This document shows positions 1-8,651 of a stretch of DNA of 64,000 nucleotides, piece after piece; position 1 is the stretch's first letter, and the number at the start of each line of letters is the position of its first letter. This DNA is from Streptomyces griseosporeus (GTDB lineage Bacteria; Actinomycetota; Actinomycetes; Streptomycetales; Streptomycetaceae). The notes under the pieces are model-generated. The model was not told where the DNA came from, did no database searches, and saw nothing but the letters and a program-made list of their open reading frames with translations. The DNA lies in contig NZ_BNBR01000002.1 in assembly GCF_014656055.1 (NCBI RefSeq), positions 871,164 to 935,163 on the forward strand, in the 5' to 3' direction. A program made the position numbers and the translations under genes.

Positions 1-1308
1 GCCGAGGACGAGTTGTGCGTCGACACCACGACGTGGACGGCCGTGGCGCCGCCGTGCGGCGCGGGCACCCGGCCGGCCGCCGACGCGCGCACCGACCGCG
101 CCTTCCACGACCGGATCGTGCGGGAGTGGTCGATGCAGGACTTCCCGGCGGGCGGCAACGGCCACGACCACTTCTTCGCCACCTTCGGCAAGTTCGGCGA
201 GGTGACCTGGCGGCACCCGGGCAAGCTGCTCGCCCGGGTCGGCAACGACGCCGTCGCACAGAACCAGTTCTACCTGGAGACCATGACGACCCCCGGCTCG
301 GAGGGCGCCAAGAAGCTGGCCGCCGAGGTCGGCTGGGACGACGACCTGGCCGCGCTGCACCGCAAGCTGGTGGCCGGCGGCAAGCTGGACAAGGTCGTCG
401 CCGAGGCCCGCCGGGAGGCCGACGGCGCGGACGCCGAGTTCCGTGCCACGGCCGGCTGCGACACGGACCGGCCGCAGCCGGTCTGCGGCCTGACCACCCG
501 GTGGATCTCCCAGGTGTCGCGCGGCGGCCCGAAGGAGCGGGTCTTCACGCAGATGGCGCTCGGCATGCGGCTGGCCGAGCGGGACGGCCGGTTCGTCGCG
601 GTCAACCTGGTCCAGCCGGAGGACTGGGACAGCTCGCTGCGCGACTACCGCCTGCAGATGCGCATGCTCGCCTACCTGCGCGGGGTCTACCCGAAGGCCC
701 ATGTCACGCTGCACGCGGGCGAGTTGTGGCCCGGGCTGGTGAAGCCGGAGGACCTGAAGTTCCACATCGCCGAGGCGGTGGACGTGGCCCGCGCCGAGCG
801 GATCGGGCACGGGGTCGACCTGCGGCACGAGGACGGCTGGCAGCGCACGGCGGCCACCATGGCCGACCGGGAGATCGCGGTCGAGGTGCCGTTCACCAGC
901 AACGCCCAGATCCTGGGGGTACGCGGCGCCGACCACCCCTTCGAGACGTACCGGGCCTACGGCGTCCCGGTGGTCCTGGCCACCGACGACCCCGGGGTCA
1001 GCCGTATCGACATCAGCCACGAGTACCGGTACGCGGCCGAGACGTACGGCCTCGGCTACCCGGAGCTGAAGGACCTGGCCCGGGCGTCCCTGGAGTACGC
1101 GTTCCTGCCGGGCCAGAGCCTGTGGAGCGGCAACCCGACCCGCGACGGCTACCGTCCGGTCCCGGCCTGCCGAGGTGAGCGCGCCGGTGGATCGGAGCCC
1201 GGCCGGGCCTGCCGCCGCCTGCTGGACGCCAGCCCGAAGGCGGCCGTGCAGTGGCGCCAAGAGGCCGCGTTCCACGCCTTCGAGCGCACCTTCGGCACCG
1301 GCCGCTGA
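1..1308 (+). CDS. Adenosine deaminase-family protein (5' end cut by window)
   Basis: The reading frame is open from the first base, so the N-terminus lies outside the window; the 435 visible residues end at TGA 1306-1308. Metallo-dependent deaminase signatures are clear: HAGEL near residue 238 (metal and substrate binding), RIGHGVDL, a TSNAQ segment, and ATDDPG near 330 (metal-binding Asp). The family converts adenosine or a related purine nucleoside to inosine. The fragment has an extended N-terminal part with GHDHFF and FYLETM and a tail beyond the barrel. This resembles the secreted ADGF-like or long bacterial deaminases more than the compact housekeeping enzyme. A signal peptide cannot be checked because the start is missing. 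Family call is firm; substrate is inferred. Confidence 0.85.
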   Translation, partial: AEDELCVDTTTWTAVAPPCGAGTRPAADARTDRAFHDRIVREWSMQDFPAGGNGHDHFFATFGKFGEVTWRHPGKLLARVGNDAVAQNQFYLETMTTPGSEGAKKLAAEVGWDDDLAALHRKLVAGGKLDKVVAEARREADGADAEFRATAGCDTDRPQPVCGLTTRWISQVSRGGPKERVFTQMALGMRLAERDGRFVAVNLVQPEDWDSSLRDYRLQMRMLAYLRGVYPKAHVTLHAGELWPGLVKPEDLKFHIAEAVDVARAERIGHGVDLRHEDGWQRTAATMADREIAVEVPFTSNAQILGVRGADHPFETYRAYGVPVVLATDDPGVSRIDISHEYRYAAETYGLGYPELKDLARASLEYAFLPGQSLWSGNPTRDGYRPVPACRGERAGGSEPGRACRRLLDASPKAAVQWRQEAAFHAFERTFGTGR

Positions 1309-1322
1309 GAACCGCGCCGCAT

Positions 1323-1354
1323 CCGGCCGCCGGTCCGACAGGGCCGGCGGCCGG
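1323..1354. terminator. Bidirectional intrinsic terminator
   Basis: Perfect 11-bp stem CCGGCCGCCGG (1323-1333) with CCGGCGGCCGG (1344-1354), 10-nt loop, followed by CC and a T5 run on the plus strand. It sits between the convergent deaminase and TetR genes. Confidence 0.8.
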
Positions 1355-1360
1355 CCTTTT

Positions 1361-2005
1361 TCACGCCCGGGGCGCGTAGTGGCCCAGGAACATGTCGACC
1401 CCGCTGACGACGAGACGGTCCGTCAGGTCGTCGTCGACCTGAGTGCCGTACGTGCCGAAGACCAGGTGCGGGAAGACCAGCAGGGCGTAGAGCTGGATGA
1501 CGGCCGTCTCCAGGTCCGGTACGACCAGCCGGCCCTGGTCGGCGAGGGTGCGCAGGGCGCCCGCGACCGCCGGGTGGTGTCCCTCCGGGCCGTGGCTCTC
1601 CCAGGCGCGGCCCAGTTCGGGGAAGCGGTGCTGCTCGGCGGCGACGAGCCGGCGCAGGGCGGCGACGTCCTCGTTGGCGCGGACGGCGCGGACCCAGCCC
1701 CGGGCGGCCTCCACGAGCGCGGCCCGCAGGTCCGGCGCGTCGGCCAGCGCGGCGAGCGCGTCGGCGGAGGCGCCGCCCAGGGGCTCGTCGAGCGCGCTGC
1801 TGATCACCGCGCTGAACAGGGCCTCCTTGCTGCCGAAGTGGTTGTAGACGGTCACCTTGGACACACCCGCCGCGGCGGCGATGGCGTCCATGCCGACCCC
1901 GAACCCCTCGCGCAGGAACAGCTCGCGTGCCGCGCGCACGATGGCCTGCCGTTTCAGCTCGGCGCGGGGGCCGCTCGGGGGCTTGCGGGCACTGTCGACG
2001 CTCAT
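1361..2005 (-). CDS. TetR/AcrR-family regulator, partner of the divergent MFS exporter
   Basis: This 214-residue repressor has an N-terminal TetR helix-turn-helix around residues 36-64 (MDAIAAAAGVSKVTVYNHFG, then SKEALF). An all-helical ligand-binding domain follows. The ATG at 2005 is 69 bp from the exporter start at 2075, and dyad-rich sequence lies between them. Known TetR/exporter pairs suggest it represses the exporter and itself and is released by an exported toxic compound. The ligand cannot be read from sequence. Confidence 0.9.
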   Translation of the reverse strand: MSVDSARKPPSGPRAELKRQAIVRAARELFLREGFGVGMDAIAAAAGVSKVTVYNHFGSKEALFSAVISSALDEPLGGASADALAALADAPDLRAALVEAARGWVRAVRANEDVAALRRLVAAEQHRFPELGRAWESHGPEGHHPAVAGALRTLADQGRLVVPDLETAVIQLYALLVFPHLVFGTYGTQVDDDLTDRLVVSGVDMFLGHYAPRA

Positions 2006-2026
2006 GGGGCGATCGTAGCAATCGAC

Positions 2027-2075
2027 TGAACTGAACTGTTGAGTTCAGCTGTACTGGCCCGTACAGTTCAGTTCA
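2027..2075 (+). promoter_or_regulatory. Nested operator and leaderless promoter of the TetR/MFS pair
   Basis: A perfect 13-bp inverted repeat, TGAACTGAACTGT (2027-2039) and ACAGTTCAGTTCA (2063-2075), encloses a second dyad CTGAACT-GTTG-AGTTCAG (2031-2048) and GTAC...GTAC (2051-2064). For the exporter, TTGAGT (2039-2044), a 17-nt spacer, TACAGT (2062-2067) and 7 nt lead directly to ATG 2075. This predicts a leaderless mRNA with the promoter buried in the operator. Function is inferred; the symmetry is directly visible. Confidence 0.75.
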
Positions 2076-3511
2076 TGGACGCGACCCACTCCCCGGCCGG
2101 CACGCACGCCGCTCCGGAGCACCACCCGCCCGCCGACCCGCGCCGCTGGACGGCCCTCGCCCTCATCTGCCTCGCCCAGTTCATGCTGGTCCTCGACGTC
2201 ACCGTGGTGAACGTCGCGCTGCCCGACATGGCCGCCGACCTGCACCTCGACCGGGCGACGCTGACCTGGGCCGTCACCGCGTACACCCTGTGCTTCGGCG
2301 GTCTGATGCTGCTCGGCGGCCGGCTCGCCGACGCCCTCGGCGCCCGCCGCACCCTGCTCGCCGGGCTCGCCGTCTTCACCGCGGCCTCCCTGCTCACCGG
2401 GCTCGCCGGGAGCGCGGCCCCGCTGCTCGCCGGGCGGATCGCGCAGGGCGTCGGCGCGGCGCTGCTGTCGCCGGCGGCGCTGTCGCTCGTCACGACGACC
2501 TTCCGCGGCGCCGAGCGGAACAAGGCGCTCGGCGTGTGGGCCGCGATCGGCGGCTCGGGCGCGGCGGCCGGGGTGCTGGTCGGCGGGGCGCTCACCGCGG
2601 GCCCGGGCTGGCCGTGGGTCTTCTGGGTCAACGTCCCCGTCGGCGTGGCCCTTCTGGTGCTGCTCCCCCGGCTGGTCCCCGCCCGGGCCCCGCGGCCGGC
2701 CCGGCTCGACGTGCCCGGCGCGCTGCTGGTCACGGCGGGCACCGGCGCGTTGATCTACGGCCTGGTGGAGGCCGGGGACGCGGGCTGGACCTCCGCGCGC
2801 ACCCTGCTGCCGCTGGCCGGGGCCGCGGTGCTGTACGCGGGGTTCGCCGCGGTGGAGCGGGCGAGCCGGGCGCCGTTGATGGACCTGCGGATGTTCACCC
2901 GGCGGCCGGTGCTGGCGGGCGCGTTCCTGATGCTGGTGGCCACCGCGCTGCTGATCGGGTACTTCTTCCTCGGCTCGGTCTACCTCCAGCACCTGCGCGG
3001 CTTCAGCGCCCTGCGGACCGGCCTGCTGTTCCTGCCGCCGGCCGTGGCGACGGGGCTCGGCGCGCATCTGGCCTCGCGGCTGGTGGGCCGCCTGGGCAGC
3101 CGTGGCGTCGCGGTGGCCGGCCTGCTGACGGCGGCCGCCGGGACCGTGCCACTGACCCGGCTGTCCGCCGACGGCTCGGTGTACACCGGTCTCCTGCCGG
3201 GCCTCGTCGTCGGCTCCCTCGGGCTGGGCACGGTCTTCGTCACCGCCACCACGACCGCGCTGGGCATGGTCGACCACCGGGAGGCGGGTCTCGCCTCCGG
3301 GGTGGTGAACACCTTCCACGAGGTGGGCGGTTCGATCGGCGTGGCGGTGCTCTCCACGGTCGCCGCCTCCGGCATCGAGGCCGGTTCGGCGGGAGGCTTC
3401 ACCGACGCGTTCACGGTGTGCGCCGCCACGGCGGCGGGCGGTGCGGTGGTGTCCCTCGGGCTCGTGCCGCGCGGCCGACCGCGGATGAGCGGCGGGCCGC
3501 ACGTGCACTGA
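2075..3511 (+). CDS. DHA2-family (EmrB/QacA-type) MFS multidrug exporter
   Basis: This is a 478-residue integral membrane protein with about 14 hydrophobic segments, the DHA2 arrangement of proton-coupled drug exporters. Motif A-like GGRLADALGARR follows TM2, and the TM1 pattern LDVTVVNVALPDM is diagnostic of the EmrB/QacA group. ATG 2075 was preferred over the in-frame TTG at 2039. The TTG falls inside the operator, while a -10 box ends 7 nt before the ATG. No Shine-Dalgarno is present, consistent with leaderless translation. It is divergently paired with the TetR gene. Substrate unknown. Confidence 0.9.
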   Translation: MDATHSPAGTHAAPEHHPPADPRRWTALALICLAQFMLVLDVTVVNVALPDMAADLHLDRATLTWAVTAYTLCFGGLMLLGGRLADALGARRTLLAGLAVFTAASLLTGLAGSAAPLLAGRIAQGVGAALLSPAALSLVTTTFRGAERNKALGVWAAIGGSGAAAGVLVGGALTAGPGWPWVFWVNVPVGVALLVLLPRLVPARAPRPARLDVPGALLVTAGTGALIYGLVEAGDAGWTSARTLLPLAGAAVLYAGFAAVERASRAPLMDLRMFTRRPVLAGAFLMLVATALLIGYFFLGSVYLQHLRGFSALRTGLLFLPPAVATGLGAHLASRLVGRLGSRGVAVAGLLTAAAGTVPLTRLSADGSVYTGLLPGLVVGSLGLGTVFVTATTTALGMVDHREAGLASGVVNTFHEVGGSIGVAVLSTVAASGIEAGSAGGFTDAFTVCAATAAGGAVVSLGLVPRGRPRMSGGPHVH

Positions 3512-3554
3512 GGCGAGGGGTCCTCACCAGGTGGCGGGTCCTCGGGAAGTGCCC

Positions 3555-4718
3555 CTACGCGAAGACGGCGCCGTCTCCGAACACCCGCTTGGCGAAGCGC
3601 TCGCCGATGCGGCGGTGGGTGGCGGCGTCCGGGTGGAGGCCGTCCGGCAGCGGCAGTTCCTCGGCGTCGGCCTCGCCGTAGAGGTCGCGGCCGTCGAGGT
3701 GGTGCAGATGCGGGTCCTCGGCGGCGCGCTCGGCCACGATCCGGCTCAGTTCGGCGCGGATGACGCCCAGGGTGAGCTTCCCGGCCGCGACCTCGGCGGG
3801 GTCACCGGATGCCGAGAAGGCGAGCCGACCGGCGCTCAGCGCCGAGACGTCCATGACGGTCGGGCCGGGGGTCTCCTCGTGCATCGGGCACAGGATGGGC
3901 GAGACCACCAGCAGCGGTGTGTCCGGGTGGCCGTCGCGCACGGTGTCGAGGAACCCGTGCACCGCGGGCGTGAAGGCCCGCAGCCGCATCAGGTCGGTGT
4001 TGACCAGGTTGATGCCGATCTTGAGGCTGATGAAGTCGGCGGGGGTGTCCCGCATCGCGCGGGCCGTGAACGGGTCGAGCAGGGCGCTGCCGCCGAAGCC
4101 GAGGTTGATCAGCTCCACGCCGCCGAGGGAGGCGGCGAGCGCGGGCCAGGTGGTCGTGGGGCTCTCGGCGTCGGAGCCGTGGCTGATGGAGCTGCCGTGG
4201 TGCAGCCACACCTTGCGGCCCCGGTCGGGCAGCGGCTCGACCGGGGCGTCGGTGCGCAGGGCGACGAGTTCGGTGATCTCGTTGTGCGGCAGCCAGATCT
4301 CGACGTCCTTGGCGCGGTCCGGCAGCCCGGTGAAGCGCAGGGTGCCGACCGGGCCGGGGTTCAGCTCGGACGAGCCGGTGGCCAGGTCGATGGTGACGGT
4401 GTTGCCGCCGGTCACGCTCGCCCGGTCGGTCAGCCGGCCGTCGACGAGCAGGTCGTAGACGCCCTCGGGGCGCGGCGGGGCGCCGGTGTAGGCCCGCTTG
4501 GTGGCCAGCGCGTCCAGCTCGACGGCGGTGGCGCGGGTACGGAACGCCAGCCGTACGCCGGAGGGCTGGGACTCGGCCAGGGACAGCTGCGGGTCGGCAC
4601 ACCGGGCCCGGGCCGGCTCGGGCAGCCGGTGCGGCAGCAGGCCGTGCTCGGTGCGCTCCAGGTCGAGGGCGCCGCGGACGAGGTCGGCGGTGAGGGGGGT
4701 GGTGATCCAGGGGGACAT
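3555..4718 (-). CDS. SGNH/GDSL-type hydrolase
   Basis: The 387-residue protein has an N-terminal beta-rich, carbohydrate-esterase-like part (about 1-165) followed by an SGNH hydrolase domain. Block I reads HHGSSISHG near residue 175 (Ser nucleophile in a variant GDS motif), GFGGSALL supplies the block II Gly, KIGINLVN resembles block III, and DGLHPDAATH near the C-terminus gives the catalytic Asp/His pair. Such enzymes are esterases or lipases on acyl or acetyl substrates. No convincing signal peptide is seen, so it is probably cytoplasmic. It lies just downstream of the TetR gene at 4776-5363 on the same strand (57 bp gap), so co-transcription is likely. Specific substrate unknown. Confidence 0.85.
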   Translation of the reverse strand: MSPWITTPLTADLVRGALDLERTEHGLLPHRLPEPARARCADPQLSLAESQPSGVRLAFRTRATAVELDALATKRAYTGAPPRPEGVYDLLVDGRLTDRASVTGGNTVTIDLATGSSELNPGPVGTLRFTGLPDRAKDVEIWLPHNEITELVALRTDAPVEPLPDRGRKVWLHHGSSISHGSDAESPTTTWPALAASLGGVELINLGFGGSALLDPFTARAMRDTPADFISLKIGINLVNTDLMRLRAFTPAVHGFLDTVRDGHPDTPLLVVSPILCPMHEETPGPTVMDVSALSAGRLAFSASGDPAEVAAGKLTLGVIRAELSRIVAERAAEDPHLHHLDGRDLYGEADAEELPLPDGLHPDAATHRRIGERFAKRVFGDGAVFA

Positions 4719-4775
4719 GGGGTCCTGCTTCTTCGGGGGGCGGCGGGCAACGGCGCGAGGGTGGTGGGGGCAGAG

Positions 4776-5363
4776 TCAGGGGCTCGGGGACGGTCCGGGA
4801 GCCCGCCAGTTGCGCAGCAGCGCGTCCAGGGCGTCCAGGGCGCGGGTCCAGCTCTCCTGCGAGTCGGGGGCGCTGTGGCTGAACCCGCCGGCCAGCTCCA
4901 GGCTGACGTAGCCGTGGAAGACGCTGCCCAGCAGGCGGACCGCGTGGGTCTGGTCCGGCTCGGCGAGGTCGTAGCCGCGCAGGATCGCCCGGGTCATCTG
5001 GGCGTGCCGGACTCCGGCGCTCGCGGCGGCCGTCTCGGGGTCGAGGCGGAACTGCGCGGCGGCGTAGCGGCCGGGGTGTGCGCGGGCGTAGTCGCGGTAG
5101 ACGTCGGCGAAGGCGACGAGGGCGTCCTTGCCGGCGCGTCCGGCGAGGGCGTCGGCGGCTCGGTCGGCGAGTTCCTCCAGGGCGAGCAGGGCGATGCGCG
5201 TCTTGAGGTCACGGGAGTTCGCCAGGTGCGAGTACAGGCTCGCGACCTTGACGCCGACCCGGCGGGCCAGCGCCGACACGGTGACCTGCTCGAACCCGAT
5301 CTCGTCGGCCAGCTCCGCGCCGACGCGGGCCAGCCGGTCGGCGGTGAGTCCTGCCCGGACCAT
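4776..5363 (-). CDS. TetR-family regulator with WHG-type C-terminal domain
   Basis: This 195-residue protein begins with a TetR DNA-binding domain (VTVSALARRVGVKVASLYSHL around residues 27-47). The C-terminal helices follow the pattern ending FHGYVSLELAGGF, typical of the TetR_C WHG group. ATG 5363 is preceded by GGAAGGGG. A perfect dyad at 5416-5434 lies 50 bp upstream, suggesting autoregulation and control of the downstream SGNH hydrolase. Confidence 0.88.
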   Translation of the reverse strand: MVRAGLTADRLARVGAELADEIGFEQVTVSALARRVGVKVASLYSHLANSRDLKTRIALLALEELADRAADALAGRAGKDALVAFADVYRDYARAHPGRYAAAQFRLDPETAAASAGVRHAQMTRAILRGYDLAEPDQTHAVRLLGSVFHGYVSLELAGGFSHSAPDSQESWTRALDALDALLRNWRAPGPSPSP

Positions 5364-5415
5364 GCGACCCCTTCCCTATGCTCGCCGTTTCGTTTTCCTG
5401 AACCGATTATGCATC

Positions 5416-5434
5416 TGCCTAAAACCTTTAGGCA
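5416..5434. promoter_or_regulatory. Candidate TetR operator
   Basis: Perfect inverted repeat TGCCTAAA-ACC-TTTAGGCA, in unusually AT-rich sequence between the divergent TetR gene and DUF899 gene. A third partial copy (GGCAAATGCC) overlaps its right edge. Binding by the adjacent TetR protein is inferred. Confidence 0.65.
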
Positions 5435-5530
5435 AATGCCTGAGACTTATCGCCACCGGCAGCGGGGTGAAGCCGTGCCGGGCCGGTCCTAGACTCGAAG
5501 TGCCTCGGGCTTCCCACGCAGGAGGGCGCG

Positions 5531-6214
5531 ATGTACCGGCACACCCGGCTCGCCGACGAGTCCGACGAGTACCTGGCCGCCCGGGAGGAACTGCGGCACG
5601 CCGAGATCGATCTGATGCGGCACCGCGAACGGGTCGCGGCCCTGCGGCGGGCGCTGCCGGCCGGACCGGCGGTGGCCGACTACGTCTTCCTGGAGGGCCC
5701 GGCCGGCCTCGACGCGGGCGACGAGCCGGTGCGCGAGGTGACGTTGAGCGGCCTGTTCACGGGCCCCGGCCGGCCGCTGATCGTCTACCACTTCATGTAC
5801 GGCAAGCTCCAGCGGAGCCCCTGCCCGATGTGCACGCTGTGGATCGACGGCTTCGCGGGGGTCGCCCGGCACATCGCCCGGAACGCCGACTTCGCCGTGG
5901 CCGCAGCGGCGGACCTCCCCACGCTGCGCGCGTACGCCCGGGAGCGGGGCTGGTCCGGGCTGCGGCTGCTGAGCTGCGGTGACAGCAGCTTCAAGTACGA
6001 CCTGGGCAGCGAGGACGAGGACGGTGCGCAGGACTCCTCCGTCTCCGTCTTCACCCGGGACGTCGACGGCACGGTCCGCCACTTCTACTCGGCCCACCCG
6101 CGGATGGCCGAGGACATCGACCAGCGCGGCATCGACCTGCTCAACCCGGTCTGGCACCTGCTCGACCTGACGCCGGGCGGCCGGGGCGACTGGTTCGCGG
6201 GTCTGGACTACTGA
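5531..6214 (+). CDS. DUF899 family thioredoxin-like protein
   Basis: The 227-residue protein has the DUF899 organisation: an N-terminal helix rich in charged residues (LAAREELRHAEIDLMRHRER), then a thioredoxin-like fold with the dithiol SPCPMCTLWIDG near residue 95 and a C-terminal LDLTPGGRG segment. AGGAGGG lies 6 nt before ATG 5531. DUF899 proteins are cytosolic and presumed redox-active, but their substrate is not established. It is divergent from the TetR gene and may share the 5416-5434 operator. Confidence 0.87.
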   Translation: MYRHTRLADESDEYLAAREELRHAEIDLMRHRERVAALRRALPAGPAVADYVFLEGPAGLDAGDEPVREVTLSGLFTGPGRPLIVYHFMYGKLQRSPCPMCTLWIDGFAGVARHIARNADFAVAAAADLPTLRAYARERGWSGLRLLSCGDSSFKYDLGSEDEDGAQDSSVSVFTRDVDGTVRHFYSAHPRMAEDIDQRGIDLLNPVWHLLDLTPGGRGDWFAGLDY

Positions 6215-6409
6215 CGACGCGCGGGGGTGCCGTACGAGTCCCGGCCGCCCCAGGGGGTGTTCCGGCAGGCGAACGGCGCGGTGCCGGAGCCGACCGGAAC
6301 TCATGTGTCATCAGCGTCGGCTTGCCGGGTACTCGGCCGCCGTGCCGCGAGGCACGCGGGTGGTCGACCGACGCCCGCAGTCGATCGAGGATGTGAGGGA
6401 GGCACCCTG

Positions 6410-6916
6410 ATGAGCACGGTCAAGGAAGCCGTGGAAGTCGACGTCCCCGTCCGCACCGCCTACAACCAGTGGACCCAGTTCGAGGAGTTCCCGCAGTTCA
6501 TGGAGGGGGTCGAGGAGGTCAGGCAGATCGACGAGCGCCACAACCACTGGACGATGAAGATCGGCGGGGTGAAGCGCGAGTTCGACACGGAGATCGTCGA
6601 CCAGCTGCCCGACGACCGGATCACCTGGCGGACCACCTCCGGTGACACCCAGCAGAAGGGGTCGGTGCGCTTCGAGCGCCTGGACGACACCCACACCCGG
6701 GTGGAGCTGGTGATGGACGTCGAGACGAGCGGTGCGGCGGAGAAGGCCGGTGACATGCTCGGGATGATCGACCGGCGGATCAAGGGGGACATGAAGCGCT
6801 TCAAGAGCTTCGTCGAGGAGCGTGGCGGGGAGAGCGGGGCCTGGCGCGGCCGGATCAAGCCCGGCGACACCGGCGGCTCCACCCCGGGTACGCCCAGCCC
6901 CGGCACCTTCACCTGA
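6410..6916 (+). CDS. SRPBCC (START-like) family protein
   Basis: This 168-residue protein has a polyketide-cyclase/dehydrase-like START fold over residues 5-140, including TAYNQWTQFEEFPQFMEGVEEV and the helix GMIDRRIKGDMKRFKSFVEE. GAGGGAGG precedes ATG 6410; an in-frame upstream start at 6227 lacks a ribosome site. Similar stand-alone proteins in Streptomyces are often stress-associated. A GGGTAC at 6327-6332 resembles the -10 of SigB-type promoters, but no good -35 was found. The tail after residue 145 is Gly/Pro-rich and probably disordered. Ligand unknown. Confidence 0.85.
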   Translation: MSTVKEAVEVDVPVRTAYNQWTQFEEFPQFMEGVEEVRQIDERHNHWTMKIGGVKREFDTEIVDQLPDDRITWRTTSGDTQQKGSVRFERLDDTHTRVELVMDVETSGAAEKAGDMLGMIDRRIKGDMKRFKSFVEERGGESGAWRGRIKPGDTGGSTPGTPSPGTFT

Positions 6917-6976
6917 TACGGCACCGGTCACGGTCCCCTGACAGGTCATCGGGCGACCACCGGCATCGCACCGCAC

Positions 6977-7006
6977 CGCCCGCCCGCGCTCCGGCGCGGG
7001 CGGGCG
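6977..7006. terminator. Bidirectional terminator hairpin
   Basis: Perfect 13-bp stem, CGCCCGCCCGCGC (6977-6989) with GCGCGGGCGGGCG (6994-7006), closed by a TCCG tetraloop between the convergent SRPBCC and paaE genes. No T-run, as is common in Streptomyces. Confidence 0.75.
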
Positions 7007-7020
7007 TCCGCATGCCCGGC

Positions 7021-8136
7021 TCAGGAGTCGAAGTCGACCGTCAGGGTCTCCGACACCGGATACGACTGGCAGGTGAGCACATAGCCCGCGTCCACCTCGG
7101 CCGGCTCCAGGGCGAAGTTGCGGCGCATGTCGGCGGTGCCCTCGGTGACCAGGGCGCGACACGTGCCGCAGACGCCGCCCTTGCAGGCGAAGGGCAGGTC
7201 GGGGCGGGTCTTCTGCGCTCCGTCGAGGATGGTCCGCTCCCGGGGCAGCGGGGCGGTGCCGGAGCGGCCGTCGAGGGTGATGGTCACGCGGCTGACCGGG
7301 CCCGTCGGTCCGCTCTCCGCATGGTGGACCTCCCGGACCGGCTCGTCGTCGGCGTAGAACAGCTCCTGGTGGACGCGCTCCTCGGGCACGCCGAGGCCGG
7401 CCAGGACCTCCTGAGCGGCGCGGACCATGCCGTGCGGGCCGCACAGCCACCAGTGGTCGGCGGACTTGACGTCGACGAGCCCGTCGATGAGCGCTGACAG
7501 CCGGTCGGCGTCCAGCCGGCCGGAGAGGACCTCGGCCTCGCGGGGCTCGCGGGAGAGCACGTGGGCGACCTGGAAGCGGGACGGGTAGAGGTCCTTCAGG
7601 TCGGCGAGTTCGTCCGCGAACATCACCGTGCCGGTGCGCCGGTTGCCGTAGAAGAGGGTGACGGTCGAGCGGTCGTCGGCGGCGAGCACGGACTCGGCGA
7701 TCGACAGCATGGGCGTGATGCCGGAGCCGGCCGCGATCAGCACGTGGTGGCCCGGGGTGCCGAGATCGGGGGTGAAGGCGCCGGTGGGGCCCATCACCTC
7801 GACGGTGTCACCGGGGCGCACCTCGTGGACCAGCCAGGAGGAGAACAGTCCGCCGGGCACCACCCGTACGCCGATGCGCGGCGGGGAGCCGGCGGGCGAG
7901 CAGATGGAGTACGACCGCCGCTCGTCCCGTCCGTCGATCTCGCGCCGCAGGGTGAGCGACTGTCCGGGCAGGTGCGTGAACTCCTCGGCCAGCTCCGGCG
8001 GGATGTCGAAGCCGACGGCGGCGGCGTCGTCGCACAGGGGCTGGACGGAGGCCACGCGCAGCCGGTGGAAGGCCGGCCGGCGCCGGGTCCGCGGGCGTTC
8101 GGCCCGGGGGGAGACCGGCTCCATCACGTCTGCCAT
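7021..8136 (-). CDS. paaE: Phenylacetyl-CoA epoxidase reductase subunit PaaE
   Basis: This 371-residue reductase moves electrons from NADPH through FAD and a [2Fe-2S] cluster to the PaaA diiron centre. An N-terminal ferredoxin-NADP reductase module shows the FAD motif RRSYSICSP and the NADP pocket HVLIAAGSGITPMLS. The C-terminal plant-type ferredoxin has CKGGVCGTC plus a distal Cys in VLTCQSYP. ATG 8136 overlaps the paaD stop as ATGA, fixing the start and indicating translational coupling. It is the last gene of the paaABCDE operon. Confidence 0.95.
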   Translation of the reverse strand: MADVMEPVSPRAERPRTRRRPAFHRLRVASVQPLCDDAAAVGFDIPPELAEEFTHLPGQSLTLRREIDGRDERRSYSICSPAGSPPRIGVRVVPGGLFSSWLVHEVRPGDTVEVMGPTGAFTPDLGTPGHHVLIAAGSGITPMLSIAESVLAADDRSTVTLFYGNRRTGTVMFADELADLKDLYPSRFQVAHVLSREPREAEVLSGRLDADRLSALIDGLVDVKSADHWWLCGPHGMVRAAQEVLAGLGVPEERVHQELFYADDEPVREVHHAESGPTGPVSRVTITLDGRSGTAPLPRERTILDGAQKTRPDLPFACKGGVCGTCRALVTEGTADMRRNFALEPAEVDAGYVLTCQSYPVSETLTVDFDS

Positions 8137-8651
8137 CAGATCTCCTTGACGTACTCGAACGGCTCGCGGCAGGCGCGGCAGCGCCACAGCGCCTTGCAGG
8201 ACGTTGCGGCGAAGCGGGAGGTCTCCTCGGTGTCGGCGGAGCCGCAGCGCGGGCAGGGCACGGTGTGCCGGGTCGGGGACAGCACGAGCGGGACCGGTCC
8301 CCCGGCGCTGCGGGGGGCGGCGCCGGGCGGGGCGATGCCGTGCTCGGCGAGCTTGCGGCGGCCCGCGGGGGTGATCCAGTCGCTGCTCCACGGCGGGTCC
8401 AGCTCGGTGCGGATCTCCACGCGGCTGTAGCCGGCCTCCCGCAGCCGGGCCGCGACGCCGGCGCGCATCTCGGCCATGGCCGGGCAGCCCGAGTAGGTCG
8501 GGGTGAGGCGGGCGACGACCGTGCCGTCGTCGGTCACCTCCACGCCGCGCAGCACGCCGAGGTCGGCGAGGGTGAGCATGGGCAGCTCGGGATCCGGCAC
8601 CTGTTCGGCGATGTGCCGGGCGCGCCGGGCGTCGAGCAGGGTCGTCACCAT
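8136..8651 (-). CDS. paaD: Phenylacetate degradation protein PaaD (Fe-S maturation factor)
   Basis: The 171-residue protein has a DUF59/MIP18 domain (DPELPMLTLADLGVLRGVEV, then TPTYSGCPAM) and a C-terminal zinc/iron-binding region CPRCGS...SCKALWRCRACREPF. That combination defines PaaD, thought to help assemble the metal centres of the epoxidase. ATG 8651 lies 7 bp inside the end of paaC, and the stop overlaps paaE, so the operon is tightly coupled. Confidence 0.95.
   Translation of the reverse strand: MVTTLLDARRARHIAEQVPDPELPMLTLADLGVLRGVEVTDDGTVVARLTPTYSGCPAMAEMRAGVAARLREAGYSRVEIRTELDPPWSSDWITPAGRRKLAEHGIAPPGAAPRSAGGPVPLVLSPTRHTVPCPRCGSADTEETSRFAATSCKALWRCRACREPFEYVKEI

Noticed and set aside
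3531..5492. 653-codon plus-strand frame opposite the SGNH hydrolase and TetR genes
   Set aside because: Antisense shadow in GC-rich coding DNA; no recognisable domain or start signals.
6305..6332. SigB-type promoter for the SRPBCC gene
   Set aside because: GGGTAC is present, but the only GTGT-like -35 is 18 nt away, and the consensus GTTT is absent.
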